Assembly (NCBI GenBank): GCA_022615255.1
Contig: JAKEHC010000156.1
Coordinates: forward strand, 1 to 9,784
DNA: 9,784 nt
Source of the DNA: Candidatus Dadabacteria bacterium
GTDB lineage: Bacteria; Desulfobacterota_D; UBA1144; Nemesobacterales; CSP1-2
Reading direction: 5' to 3'
Shown here: positions 1 through 7,066 of the stretch, in pieces
Numbering within the stretch: position 1 is the stretch's first letter
How the letters are laid out: each line of letters starts with the position of its first letter
The notes under the pieces: model-generated
What the model was told of the DNA's origin: nothing
The model's database searches: none
What the model saw: only the letters and a program-made list of their open reading frames with translations
Position numbers and translations under genes: made by a program

Positions 1-90
1 AAACGTGAGATTGATAGACTAATACAAGAAACTTTTGATAAGAAATCGGAGAAAAGCGCCGGAGTAACCTACGGTAACATTCTTAAATGA
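1..90 (+). CDS. C-terminal end of an unrecognised protein (5' end outside window)
   Basis: Frame +1 is open from the first base and ends at TGA (88-90), giving 29 residues. The other two plus frames hit stops within about the first 20 bases. The tail is highly charged (KREIDRLIQETFDKKSEK) and ends in GVTYGNILK. I do not recognise the family, and too little is present to assign a function. The fragment converges with the SPOR-domain gene, whose stop lies about 215 nt further on. It could be chance open frame, since 29 codons is short, but its position at the end of a convergent gap fits a real gene end. Confidence 0.45.
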   Translation, partial: KREIDRLIQETFDKKSEKSAGVTYGNILK

Positions 91-142
91 TCTAATACGC
101 AGAGAATTTTGAGTGCGGCACAAATAAATATGGCATATGGAA

Positions 143-194
143 AAACCTATACCCTGTCGCTACTGAGCTTAAAGCATTGGGCAGTGATAGGTTT
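143..194 (-). terminator. Possible weak transcription terminator of the SPOR/argS gene train (inverted repeat)
   Basis: AAACCTAT (143-150) and ATAGGTTT (187-194) are perfect 8-nt inverted repeats. Between them TACTG (161-165) can pair with CAGTG (182-186) with one G-T wobble, giving a two-part stem with a 10-nt bulge on one side. Read on the minus strand, the outer arm runs into five T residues, as in an intrinsic terminator. Against this, the stem is AT-rich, the loop is long and the site is about 110 nt beyond the SPOR stop codon. It sits in the convergent gap where a terminator would be expected. Nothing else recognisable occupies 91-304. Confidence 0.22.
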
Positions 195-304
195 AATAAA
201 AAATCGGAATTGCAGGTATGGAGTCCGAAAACTCGCTGTATAAGATGGGCAAATCGTGTAATAACATTAAATGGGAGATAAACCTAATATATAATAGAAT
301 GTCT

Positions 305-1090
305 TCAATCGTTCACAGTAACAAATACAAATTTTATAGACGGTTCCAGATTCTTAAGGTTTATTGCATAGACCCTAGCTACTTCCCTTGTGTTAAACCT
401 TCCTATTCTAACCCTATACAATGCCCCCTTTCCCGAAACGCCAGCCGTTTTTATGAATGCCGGGTATCCTTTCGACTTTAGATTATTAACGATCTGTTTT
501 GCCTCTTCTTCCTTTTGAAACGCCCCGACTTGAACTGTATATCTCCCCTCCGGCTGAGGAGTGCGCAGAGTAGCCGTTTCCTTCTTTTTAATTACCTCTT
601 TTTTAGGCTCCAGTTTTGCTTGTTTCTTAATTGGCGTAGGAATCGGGGAGCTTTTCGCTTGAGCCTGTTCTGTCTCTAACACCGGTTTCTTTTCCATAGG
701 TAGTAGAGGAGTAGGTGATGGCTTGAGAGACGTTGATTCACTGATCTTGGAATCATCCTCTGTAGTTTCAACCGGCTCTTCATCAGGCTCATCTGGAGTT
801 GTTTCAATACCTATTTTTTCCTCAACCGTTTCACTCCCCTCAGTTGAATGAGTGGGTGAGTCGTTTTTCAATTCCTTATCTTTTTCTGTCTTGGTCTCTT
901 CCTCAAACTCTTTAATCTCCTGACCAGGGGTTTTTGGAGTAACCTCTTCACTAATTATAAGTGTTTCGGGGCTTCCAAGTCCCTTTCCCACAATCACACC
1001 CAAGCTAAACGTAAAAATAAACAAAATAACAAATCCGAGAAAAAAATATACAATCTGCCAATTGCTAGGTTTATTCTTACTAGCTACCAT
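305..1090 (-). CDS. SPOR-domain, single-pass inner-membrane protein
   Basis: This is a 261-residue bitopic envelope protein. A short basic N-terminus is followed by one hydrophobic segment at about residues 13-35. A long acidic and Pro/Thr/Lys-rich linker with no expected fold fills residues 40-180. A C-terminal SPOR domain spans about 182-258, with the two characteristic half-repeats YTVQVGAF (184-191) and YRVRIGRF (225-232). SPOR domains bind glycan strands stripped of stem peptides, which occur mainly at the division septum, so a role in cell constriction or septal peptidoglycan turnover is inferred. The gene starts 3 nt after the argS stop. Its GAGAGG ribosome-binding site lies inside the last argS codons, so the two are surely co-transcribed and probably translationally coupled. 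The layout resembles DedD/FtsN-type proteins, but the rest of the sequence is too low in complexity to assign a named orthologue. Confidence 0.9.
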   Translation of the reverse strand: MVASKNKPSNWQIVYFFLGFVILFIFTFSLGVIVGKGLGSPETLIISEEVTPKTPGQEIKEFEEETKTEKDKELKNDSPTHSTEGSETVEEKIGIETTPDEPDEEPVETTEDDSKISESTSLKPSPTPLLPMEKKPVLETEQAQAKSSPIPTPIKKQAKLEPKKEVIKKKETATLRTPQPEGRYTVQVGAFQKEEEAKQIVNNLKSKGYPAFIKTAGVSGKGALYRVRIGRFNTREVARVYAINLKNLEPSIKFVFVTVND

Positions 1091-1093
1091 TTT

Positions 1094-2779
1094 TCACATC
1101 CTCTCCGGTGTAGAAATCCCAAGAAGCTTAAGCCCATTTCTGATAACTGTCCTAATAGAGTTAACAAAATAAAGACGGGCTACACTGAGCTCCGGGGCAT
1201 CGCTAATAATCCTGCTTTTATTGTAATAAACATGAAAATCCGAAGCAATATCCTGCAAATAAAATGCTAGCTTGTGAGGAGAAAGGGAAACGGCGCAATC
1301 CCTTACTAATTCCGGAAAGGTCAGCAGTTTTTTTATAATATCAATCTCTTCAGGAAGATTCAGGAGATTTAAAAATTCTTTTGAAGGTGATAATTCTCTT
1401 TCTTTTGCCTTCTCAAACACGCTTCCAATTCTTGCGTATGCGTATTGAATGTAGTACACGGGGTTTTCGCTTGACTCCCTCTTTGCCAAATCAAGGTCGA
1501 AGTCCAGATGGCTCTCAGAACTTCGCATCAATAGAAAAAAACGCATCACATCACGTCCTACCTCTTGCATAACCTCGCGCATTGTCAAATAACTGCCTGC
1601 CCTTTTTGACATAGATACCTCCTGCCTATCCTTTATAAGCCTGACAAATTGGATTAAAACCACCTCTAAAGAGAAATCATTAAGCTTAAGCGCTCTAAGC
1701 GCCGCCAAAAGACGCGAAATGTGACCATAATGATCTGCTCCCCAGACATCTATAAGCCTTTTAAAGCCCCTCTGGATTTTATCGTAATGATAAGCGATGT
1801 CAGAAAAAAAATATGTAGGACTCCCGTCCTTCCTTATAAGCACCCAATCCTGGGGTTCTCCAAAATTAGAAGCTTTAAACCAAAGCGCCACATCTTTTTC
1901 TTCAAGCGCATCCTCTTGCATTAATTCCTTTCTTATTGCCCCCATTCTATTTCCATCTTTAAGTTCGGGACGTATCTTATGAAGCTCATTTTGCTCGCTA
2001 TACCAATAGTCAAAGATTACGCCAAAATCATTTAAGTCCTTCTTTATTTCTTGAAGCAGTCTCTCCTTAGCATGCTCCTTGCAGTATTCCATGGCTTCTT
2101 GCTCGGAAACCCCCTCTGAAATTAGCTTTCCTCCTTTTTTCTCTCTTATCTCTTTAGCAATATCGGTTATATACTCACCGAAATATCCGTCCTCCGGAAG
2201 TTCTTTCTTGATTCCAAATAGCTCCTCGTATCTTCTATAAACAGAGACGCCAAGCAGTTCCATCTGTCTTCCAGTATCATTAACATAGAATTCTCTTCTA
2301 ACATCAAAACCTACGGCATTGAGAATATTGGAGATCGCATCACCAACAGCCGCATTTCTTGCATGCCCCATATGAAGGTATCCAGTAGGATTTGCGCTTA
2401 CAAATTCTACTAGCACTCTTTCCCCCATGCCGAGGTTAGATTTTCCATAGTTTTCCCCTAGCCTTTCTATTTCCGTTAGTCTGCTTGTAACTGCTTTTTC
2501 ATTTATAAAAAAATTTATAAAACCCGGCCCAGCTATATCTATCTTTTTAAATAGATTCTTTCCCTCAAGGGATATGTTATTTATAATAAGCTCTGCGACT
2601 TCACGCGGCTTTTTACTTAGCTCATTAGCAAGGATGATAGCTATATTAGTTGAGAAATCTCCAAATTCCTTTCTCTTTGGAATTGTTATCTCGATCTCTC
2701 GAGACGTAGGTGCGAGATCGTTTCTGCTTCTTAGGATATCTACTGACTCGGCTATTACTTTTTGAACCTCGTCTTTCAT
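1094..2779 (-). CDS. argS: Arginyl-tRNA synthetase (class I)
   Basis: This cytoplasmic enzyme charges tRNA-Arg with arginine using ATP. The 561-residue length is normal for bacterial ArgS. The N-terminal additional domain (about 1-110) contains KEFGDFSTNIA. The class I catalytic core carries the HxGH signature as HMGH (136-139) within VSANPTGYLHMGHARNAAVGD, and then WGADH (346-350). The KMSKS-equivalent loop is VSMSKRAG (388-395); ArgS is known for a variable version of this motif. The C-terminal DALR-type anticodon-binding helical domain runs from about 440 to the end (YYIQYAYARI at its start). All expected blocks are present and there is no frameshift. The ATG start fits the family N-terminus, but I see no Shine-Dalgarno sequence upstream. 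The gene follows the histidine phosphatase after 80 nt and is followed 3 nt later by the SPOR gene. Confidence 0.98.
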   Translation of the reverse strand: MKDEVQKVIAESVDILRSRNDLAPTSREIEITIPKRKEFGDFSTNIAIILANELSKKPREVAELIINNISLEGKNLFKKIDIAGPGFINFFINEKAVTSRLTEIERLGENYGKSNLGMGERVLVEFVSANPTGYLHMGHARNAAVGDAISNILNAVGFDVRREFYVNDTGRQMELLGVSVYRRYEELFGIKKELPEDGYFGEYITDIAKEIREKKGGKLISEGVSEQEAMEYCKEHAKERLLQEIKKDLNDFGVIFDYWYSEQNELHKIRPELKDGNRMGAIRKELMQEDALEEKDVALWFKASNFGEPQDWVLIRKDGSPTYFFSDIAYHYDKIQRGFKRLIDVWGADHYGHISRLLAALRALKLNDFSLEVVLIQFVRLIKDRQEVSMSKRAGSYLTMREVMQEVGRDVMRFFLLMRSSESHLDFDLDLAKRESSENPVYYIQYAYARIGSVFEKAKERELSPSKEFLNLLNLPEEIDIIKKLLTFPELVRDCAVSLSPHKLAFYLQDIASDFHVYYNKSRIISDAPELSVARLYFVNSIRTVIRNGLKLLGISTPERM

Positions 2780-2784
2780 TTAGT

Positions 2785-2818
2785 CTAACAAATTACATAA
2801 TAATTTATTGCCTAACAA
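2785..2818 (-). promoter_or_regulatory. Putative argS promoter/operator: TTGTTAG direct repeat
   Basis: On the minus strand TTGTTAG occurs twice, at 2818-2812 and 2791-2785, with 20 nt between the copies. The upstream copy can serve as a -35 element (TTGTTA, four of six matches to consensus). It is followed after 17 nt by TAATTT (2795-2790), a poor -10 element with three of six matches. Transcription would start about 3 nt before the argS ATG, giving an almost leaderless message. That agrees with the lack of a Shine-Dalgarno here. The spacing is good but the hexamers are weak and the region is AT-rich, so chance is a real alternative. Confidence 0.25.
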
Positions 2819-2859
2819 CCTATGGGTTAAAGATTACTGATTAAGTTTTATTGTAGACA

Positions 2860-3483
2860 CTAATGCTCCCTGAGGAGCTCCGCGGACAGATGCGTAACGT
2901 CATTTAGAACATTTACATTAAAATGCCCGTTCCTAAATAGTATGACATTCTTTGAGGCGGCTTTAAGCTTAAAACTCCTGAACTCCTCAAGTCCTATCCC
3001 TTTGAATCTACAAAGGAGGGTGATTATCGTTAGGTTGTGACTTACGGCAACAACGGTTTGATCCTGATGTTTTATATATATTCTCTCAACAGCTCTCCAA
3101 GCCCTGTCTTGAAGCTCTTTTAGCGATTCCCCTCCTGGAAGTTTTACAGCCTCTGGATTACCTACCCAGTTGGTTAGAAGTGACGCATATCTTTCCCTTA
3201 TCTCAACAAATGTAAGCCCTTCAAGGTCACCCTGATTCATCTCCCTTAAATCAGGATCAACTTCAACCCCAAGTTTATGGTAATTGGCAATCGCCTTTGC
3301 TGTATCGAGTGCCCTTATTAGATCACTTGAGTAGACGGCAGAAATAGATTTATCCTTGAGTGACTTAGCCAGCTCGTTTATCTGCTCCCTGCCATTTTTG
3401 TTAAGCTCTACGTCGGAAAATCCTTGACATCTACCCACTCTATTCCATTCGGTCTCCCCATGACGCACAAGAATAAGGTCCAT
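2860..3483 (-). CDS. Histidine phosphatase family protein (phosphoglycerate mutase-like)
   Basis: This is a soluble branch-1 histidine phosphatase of 207 residues. The catalytic RHGE motif is at residues 7-10, with the phospho-accepting His at 8. SSDLIRALDTA (52-62) supplies a second phosphate-binding Arg. The acid region is LREMNQGDLEG (79-89), and the second catalytic His lies in SHN (148-150). The family includes alpha-ribazole phosphatase (CobC), PhoE-type phosphatases and cofactor-dependent phosphoglycerate mutases. At this length a broad-specificity phosphatase is more likely than a glycolytic mutase, but the substrate cannot be read. I chose the ATG at 3483 because the protein then begins MDLILVRHGET, as is usual for the family, and AAAGGG lies 11 nt upstream. 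A longer form starting at a TTG (3522) adds 13 residues but has no ribosome-binding site. The gene sits between the tolA-like gene and argS on the same strand. Confidence 0.9.
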   Translation of the reverse strand: MDLILVRHGETEWNRVGRCQGFSDVELNKNGREQINELAKSLKDKSISAVYSSDLIRALDTAKAIANYHKLGVEVDPDLREMNQGDLEGLTFVEIRERYASLLTNWVGNPEAVKLPGGESLKELQDRAWRAVERIYIKHQDQTVVAVSHNLTIITLLCRFKGIGLEEFRSFKLKAASKNVILFRNGHFNVNVLNDVTHLSAELLREH

Positions 3484-3560
3484 GTTTCGATTTTCCCTTT
3501 TAATAATATTATCTAAAGACAAAAAGATAACAAGCAGCGACTCTTTTTAGTTTGAATTTT

Positions 3561-3584
3561 ATTCTTAATCGGGTCATTAAGAAT
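3561..3584 (-). repeat. Perfect 9-bp hairpin overlapping the tolA-like stop codon
   Basis: ATTCTTAAT (3561-3569) and ATTAAGAAT (3576-3584) are exact inverted repeats around a 6-nt loop (3570-3575). The stop codon of the TolA/TonB-like gene (3577-3579) lies inside the 5' arm of the minus-strand RNA. No T-run follows on the minus strand, so it does not look like a standard intrinsic terminator. It could stabilise the 3' end of the tolQRA message, mark a processing point or partly attenuate transcription into the phosphatase gene. The stem is AT-rich, so it is only moderately stable. Confidence 0.5.
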
Positions 3585-4542
3585 CGTTGGTAAATGTTAT
3601 TTCCAACCCTTCGCTTTTTGCCTCTTCAAGAAGCTCTGAGGGTGGTGGGGTTAAAGGTGAAGCCTTATGAATAGCCTTGGCACAGAAATCATCAAATGCA
3701 GGATTTCCCGAAGATATATCCACCTTAACATCGGAGACCCGACCCTTTTCATCCAGTTTAAAGATTATCACCGTCTTGAGCGATCCATCAATAGGAATAT
3801 TCTCAGGAATCGCCCACTTGCTTCTTATTTCCTCCCGTACCCTCCTCACAAATAGCTCAGCGACTACACCGGTAGAAGCAGCACTTGATCCACCAGTTGA
3901 ATAACCAGGACCTTTCTGAACCTCGTTTCCTTCTCCTGAAGAACCGGCACTGGCAACCTTTTTGTCTTGAAGTTCTTTGATAATCTTTTTCTTCTGAATA
4001 TCACCGATCACCCTATTCTTAACATTTTCAAATGCCTCCTTTTTGTTCTCCACAGTTTTTTTGGGCTTAGTCTTAGGAGACTCAGTCGGCTCAGGCTTTT
4101 TGGCTATTTCTTTTTTTTCTTCTTTTTCCTTTTTCTTTTCTTTTAATACTATCTTTTCCTCCTTAGGTTCTTCTTTCGGGGGCTCCTCCTTTTTTAACTC
4201 AACTTTTTTCTGTTCTTTTTCCTGGGGTTCCTTTTGCTCGGGTTTTGAAACCTCTATTTTCTCTTCCGGCTTTTTTTCTTGAACCCTTGGCTGGGCGTCT
4301 TCCTCCCTTTCAGGCTCCTGGGTTTTTATTTCTTCCTTTATTGCGGCTTGTTCCCCACCCTGCTCCCCTAATTCGGAGATAGAAACAAGCGTCCCTTCTA
4401 TAGATTCAGGTTCCCCTGAGTACATAGGTGTTCCAAATCCCCAGAGGATAGCTATTAACACTATAACCATATGCAGGGTAAGCGATAGGACTATACCCAA
4501 AAACCAAGTAACCCCTGAGATCCCATCATTAGAGGAATTCAT
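3577..4542 (-). CDS. TolA/TonB-family energy-transducing protein (TolA-like)
   Basis: This 321-residue protein would link the TolQ/TolR motor to the outer membrane. A short N-terminus leads into one membrane helix at about 12-36. That helix contains Ser20-x3-His24 (SLTLH), the Ser/His spacing that TolA and TonB use to contact the motor. Residues 60-200 are a periplasmic linker very rich in Lys and Glu with some Pro, followed by a Gly/Ser stretch (199-224). The C-terminal TolA/TonB domain is at about 226-319, with RSKWAIPENIP, a strand containing FKLDEKGRV, the SSGNPAFDDF block and SPLTPPP. The KW-IP and SSG/FD pattern is closer to TolA-type domains than to classical TonB, and the tolQ-tolR context supports this. 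The gene starts 9 nt after tolR without a good ribosome-binding site, so translational coupling is likely. Function as a TonB for siderophore uptake cannot be excluded. Confidence 0.85.
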   Translation of the reverse strand: MNSSNDGISGVTWFLGIVLSLTLHMVIVLIAILWGFGTPMYSGEPESIEGTLVSISELGEQGGEQAAIKEEIKTQEPEREEDAQPRVQEKKPEEKIEVSKPEQKEPQEKEQKKVELKKEEPPKEEPKEEKIVLKEKKKEKEEKKEIAKKPEPTESPKTKPKKTVENKKEAFENVKNRVIGDIQKKKIIKELQDKKVASAGSSGEGNEVQKGPGYSTGGSSAASTGVVAELFVRRVREEIRSKWAIPENIPIDGSLKTVIIFKLDEKGRVSDVKVDISSGNPAFDDFCAKAIHKASPLTPPPSELLEEAKSEGLEITFTNDS

Positions 4543-4551
4543 TTTTTCTTT

Positions 4552-4998
4552 CTATCTGGAATTGTTATTAAACGAAAGCGGCTCTGTGACAAGCCCCAGC
4601 TGTTTCACACCCGCTTTCTTAATCTCTGCCATTACCTCCATCACATCCCCGTAGGATACGTTAGTATCTGCTCTAAGAAACACATCTCCATCCTCTATTC
4701 TCTTTCCTTGATTTACTATAAGCCTTCTAATCTCAACCCTGAGCGAGTTTAGGGTGTATTTTTCCTTTTCTATAAATATTTCTCCCTTGTCATTGATTGT
4801 TACAACAATCTTTTTTTCCCTCTCTGCGGCTGGCATAGGCTTTGACTCAACCTTTGGCAGATTTACGTCAACACCTTGATAAAGAATCGGCGCTGTAACC
4901 ATAAAAATAACTAGGAGCACAAGCATAACGTCAACGAAAGGAGTCACATTGATCTCCGAAAGCACCGTGTTTCCTTCATTGTTATTCTTCACACCCAT
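4552..4998 (-). CDS. tolR: TolR/ExbD-type proton-channel subunit
   Basis: This 148-residue protein is the second motor subunit. It has a short cytoplasmic N-terminus, one membrane helix at about residues 20-40 and a periplasmic domain to about 142. The signature INVTPFVDVMLVLLVIFMV (16-34) holds the essential membrane aspartate, here Asp23, which carries the protons that drive the complex. The periplasmic part has the family pattern IVVTINDKGEIFIEKE and DVFLRADTNVSYGDVMEVM. The length is normal for TolR/ExbD. Its ribosome-binding site AGGGG (5008-5012) overlaps the tolQ stop codon, and the gene is followed after 9 nt by the TolA-like gene. This tight trio argues for one complex. I prefer TolR over ExbD because of the TolA-like third gene, but sequence alone does not separate them firmly. 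Confidence 0.92.
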   Translation of the reverse strand: MGVKNNNEGNTVLSEINVTPFVDVMLVLLVIFMVTAPILYQGVDVNLPKVESKPMPAAEREKKIVVTINDKGEIFIEKEKYTLNSLRVEIRRLIVNQGKRIEDGDVFLRADTNVSYGDVMEVMAEIKKAGVKQLGLVTEPLSFNNNSR

Positions 4999-5010
4999 GT
5001 GTTATTACCC

Positions 5011-5775
5011 CTAAATCTTTGCTAGGTGTCTCTCTACTATATTCAGGAACTCCGCCGAAAAGTTATCCATTTCGATAGAAATTCTTCTTACCCTATTTAC
5101 AAAATAATTATAAGCAACAACCGCCGGAATCGCTGCCGCAAGACCGACAGCCGTGGCGATCAGAGCCTCTGCAATCCCGGGTGCTACAGCCTGAAGCGTC
5201 GGCACACCCTCACGGCTAGCAAGTCCTATGAAAGAAGTCATTATCCCCCAGACTGTTCCAAAGAGACCGATAAATGGCGCTGTGCTTCCGGTAGTAGCGA
5301 GAAAGATAAGCGAGCCCTCAAGCCTTGATACCTCGGAAGACATCGTTTTTTTCATTGCCCTTTCTACAAGCTCCAAAACCCCAAGCTCAGCCGCAACAGC
5401 CTCAGGGTTGGTTTTTGATTCAGGATTGTTACCCGGTTCATTTGTCCTTGATCTTCTGATTCTTAGAAGCTCCGTGTACCCAGCCCTAAAAAGCTCTGCG
5501 ATCGAACCCCCGATATGCCTGGTAGAGGAATAGAGATTGCCTAGGTTATTGCTATTTTGATAGGAATCTAAAAACCTCTCCGATTCCTTCACCGCTTTTC
5601 TAATTACGAAGAGTTTTGAGAATATAATCACCCAAGAAATCAATGACATAAAGAAAAGTAATACAAGAACAACCTTGACTACTGGTCCGGCTGTACTGAT
5701 AAGGTTTATAACCCTAACCTCATTTATATCTCCACTCCCTGCAATCTGTAAAACAAAAAATGTCCAGTTTAACAT
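5011..5775 (-). CDS. tolQ: TolQ/ExbB/MotA-family proton-channel protein
   Basis: This 254-residue inner-membrane protein forms the pentameric stator around TolR. The first membrane helix is at about 33-57, preceded by the typical STAGPVVKVVLVLL. A cytoplasmic domain spans about 60-155. The second helix region APFIGLFGTVWGIMTSF (166-182) and the third, VAPGIAEALIATAVGLAAAIPAVVAYN (197-223), are the family hallmarks. Thr and Ala positions line the proton path there. The N-terminus is about 20 residues longer than in many TolQ proteins, and the cytoplasmic loop holds a polar insert (about 108-127, RSRTNEPGNNPESKTNPEA). The gene heads the minus-strand train, 124 nt downstream of the glycosyltransferase. 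A possible ribosome-binding site AAGGG (5786-5790) is 10 nt before the ATG. An internal start near residue 20 is possible but lacks support. Confidence 0.93.
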   Translation of the reverse strand: MLNWTFFVLQIAGSGDINEVRVINLISTAGPVVKVVLVLLFFMSLISWVIIFSKLFVIRKAVKESERFLDSYQNSNNLGNLYSSTRHIGGSIAELFRAGYTELLRIRRSRTNEPGNNPESKTNPEAVAAELGVLELVERAMKKTMSSEVSRLEGSLIFLATTGSTAPFIGLFGTVWGIMTSFIGLASREGVPTLQAVAPGIAEALIATAVGLAAAIPAVVAYNYFVNRVRRISIEMDNFSAEFLNIVERHLAKI

Positions 5776-5899
5776 TTTTTCTTAACCCTTCTTCATTATA
5801 AAGTTAGAATTTCTCTTAAATAAGTATTAACTACCTTTACAATCCTTAAACGACATTCAAGATGGATATTCATAAATTTTCCATATATATGCTTTAAAA

Positions 5900-7066
5900 T
5901 CAAATGAATGTTTTCACAACATAGCTTCTTTCCTTCCATCTAACCCCTTTTCCGCTCATGACCTTATATGCTGAAGTAAGCATGATTCCGATAAAAATAG
6001 TTATGCTTAGAGGATAGAAGATGGCATAGTAAGCCGGAATATCATATGTTCTAGTGTTTTCCCAGGCAATGTAAACGTTCAGAAACATAAGCCAAGAACT
6101 CTCTAACAGAATAACCAAATGAACCAAACCCTCAGTCGAGGAAAAAACTATACCGGATTTTAGAAAGAGAAAAATCGGTAAATACCCCAATAGAGAAAGT
6201 ATGAATAAAGACCGTATAAGAAGCATCCAATTTTTCTCAATACCTAGAAATAAATTTTTTGTCCAACCCTCCCATATCTCATGCAAGCTCTCATACATCC
6301 TTGTTTTTATGAGACACATTCCGCCTGCCACTCGAAGCAGATAACCGCTTCCTTTTACAAGCTTTGCCAGGGCTACATCCTCAACTATTTTATCCCTTAT
6401 TGACTCATGCCCGCCAACCGCCTCGTATACATCCCTACGGATAAGAATAAATTGACCTATAGCAAAGGCTTCTTCTAGGTCAGGATCATTAACCCTATCG
6501 TTTGGAAACGCCCTAAAGATTGAAGCGAAGATAATCGGTTGAGTTACCCGCTCCCAGAAGGTACTTAGCTCCTGAAACGGAAAGAGCGAGAGCATATCTG
6601 CTTTATACCTCCTTGCATAAAAAAGGGCAGACCTAAGCGTGTAAGGAGCTGAATACGTATCAGCATCAATGAAAAGAATCCACTTCCCTTTGGCTATCCT
6701 AGCACCCTGTGAGAGCGCATGTGTCTTACCTACCCACCCTTTGGGCATGGGAGAACCCCTTAGAGCCCTAAGATTTGGATATCTGTTTGAAAGATCATTC
6801 AATATGGAAGGCGTATTGTCAGTTGACATATCATCTACAGCAATAACCTCATAGCTTGAATAGCCTTGGTTCATCAGGCTGTCTATACAGCGCTCGACAT
6901 TCTTTTCCTCGTTTCTCATAGGAACTATGACTGATATAAGATCGGTTTCATCGAATTCTGAAGCTACTATTTCAATCTCTTCGATTTTTTTTATTCCATT
7001 CACGCTTTTAAATAAAAACAGAGTAAGAAAAATGGTAAGAGCTGTTACAAGCAATAGCTCGATCAC
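5900..7066 (-). CDS. Membrane-anchored family 2 glycosyltransferase, HpnB/CrtQ-like
   Basis: This 388-residue GT-A-fold glycosyltransferase would transfer a sugar from a nucleotide sugar, probably to a lipid acceptor, at the inner membrane. An N-terminal hydrophobic helix (about 2-20) precedes the catalytic domain. VPMRNEE (48-54) and VDDMSTD (77-83) bind the nucleotide, and DAD (134-136) is the metal-binding DxD-like motif. EDVALA (229-234) supplies the probable catalytic acid, and a WEGWTKN block follows at about 267-273. Several hydrophobic segments at about 280-378 are membrane helices. MPKGWVGKTHAL (107-118) is typical of glycosyltransferases annotated as hopene-associated HpnB or carotenoid CrtQ types. 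No hopanoid or carotenoid gene is visible nearby, so the acceptor is unknown. It starts with GTG, supported by GAGGG (7072-7076) 5 nt upstream. It is divergent from the dehydrogenase gene. Confidence 0.88.
   Translation of the reverse strand: MIELLLVTALTIFLTLFLFKSVNGIKKIEEIEIVASEFDETDLISVIVPMRNEEKNVERCIDSLMNQGYSSYEVIAVDDMSTDNTPSILNDLSNRYPNLRALRGSPMPKGWVGKTHALSQGARIAKGKWILFIDADTYSAPYTLRSALFYARRYKADMLSLFPFQELSTFWERVTQPIIFASIFRAFPNDRVNDPDLEEAFAIGQFILIRRDVYEAVGGHESIRDKIVEDVALAKLVKGSGYLLRVAGGMCLIKTRMYESLHEIWEGWTKNLFLGIEKNWMLLIRSLFILSLLGYLPIFLFLKSGIVFSSTEGLVHLVILLESSWLMFLNVYIAWENTRTYDIPAYYAIFYPLSITIFIGIMLTSAYKVMSGKGVRWKERSYVVKTFI

Noticed and set aside
218..481. Plus-strand open frame of 87 codons
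   Set aside because: It overlaps the SPOR-domain coding sequence antisense, has no ribosome-binding site and its residues look like random translation.
4043..4282. Plus-strand open frame very rich in Ser and Phe
   Set aside because: It is the antisense shadow of the Lys/Glu-rich linker of the TolA-like protein; the composition follows from the purine-rich opposite strand.
4020..4350. Low-complexity pyrimidine-rich block as a possible repeat array or CRISPR-like element
   Set aside because: There is no regular repeat unit or spacer structure; it is explained by Lys and Glu codons on the minus strand.
5795..5800. Perfect minus-strand TATAAT upstream of tolQ
   Set aside because: A start site from this box would fall near 5788, inside the only ribosome-binding site, and no -35 hexamer is present at 16-18 nt. 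It is likely a chance match in AT-rich DNA.
5862..5884. ATGGA/TCCAT inverted repeat after the glycosyltransferase gene
   Set aside because: Only 5 bp are perfect, the rest of the stem is broken and no T-run follows on the minus strand, so it does not support a terminator.
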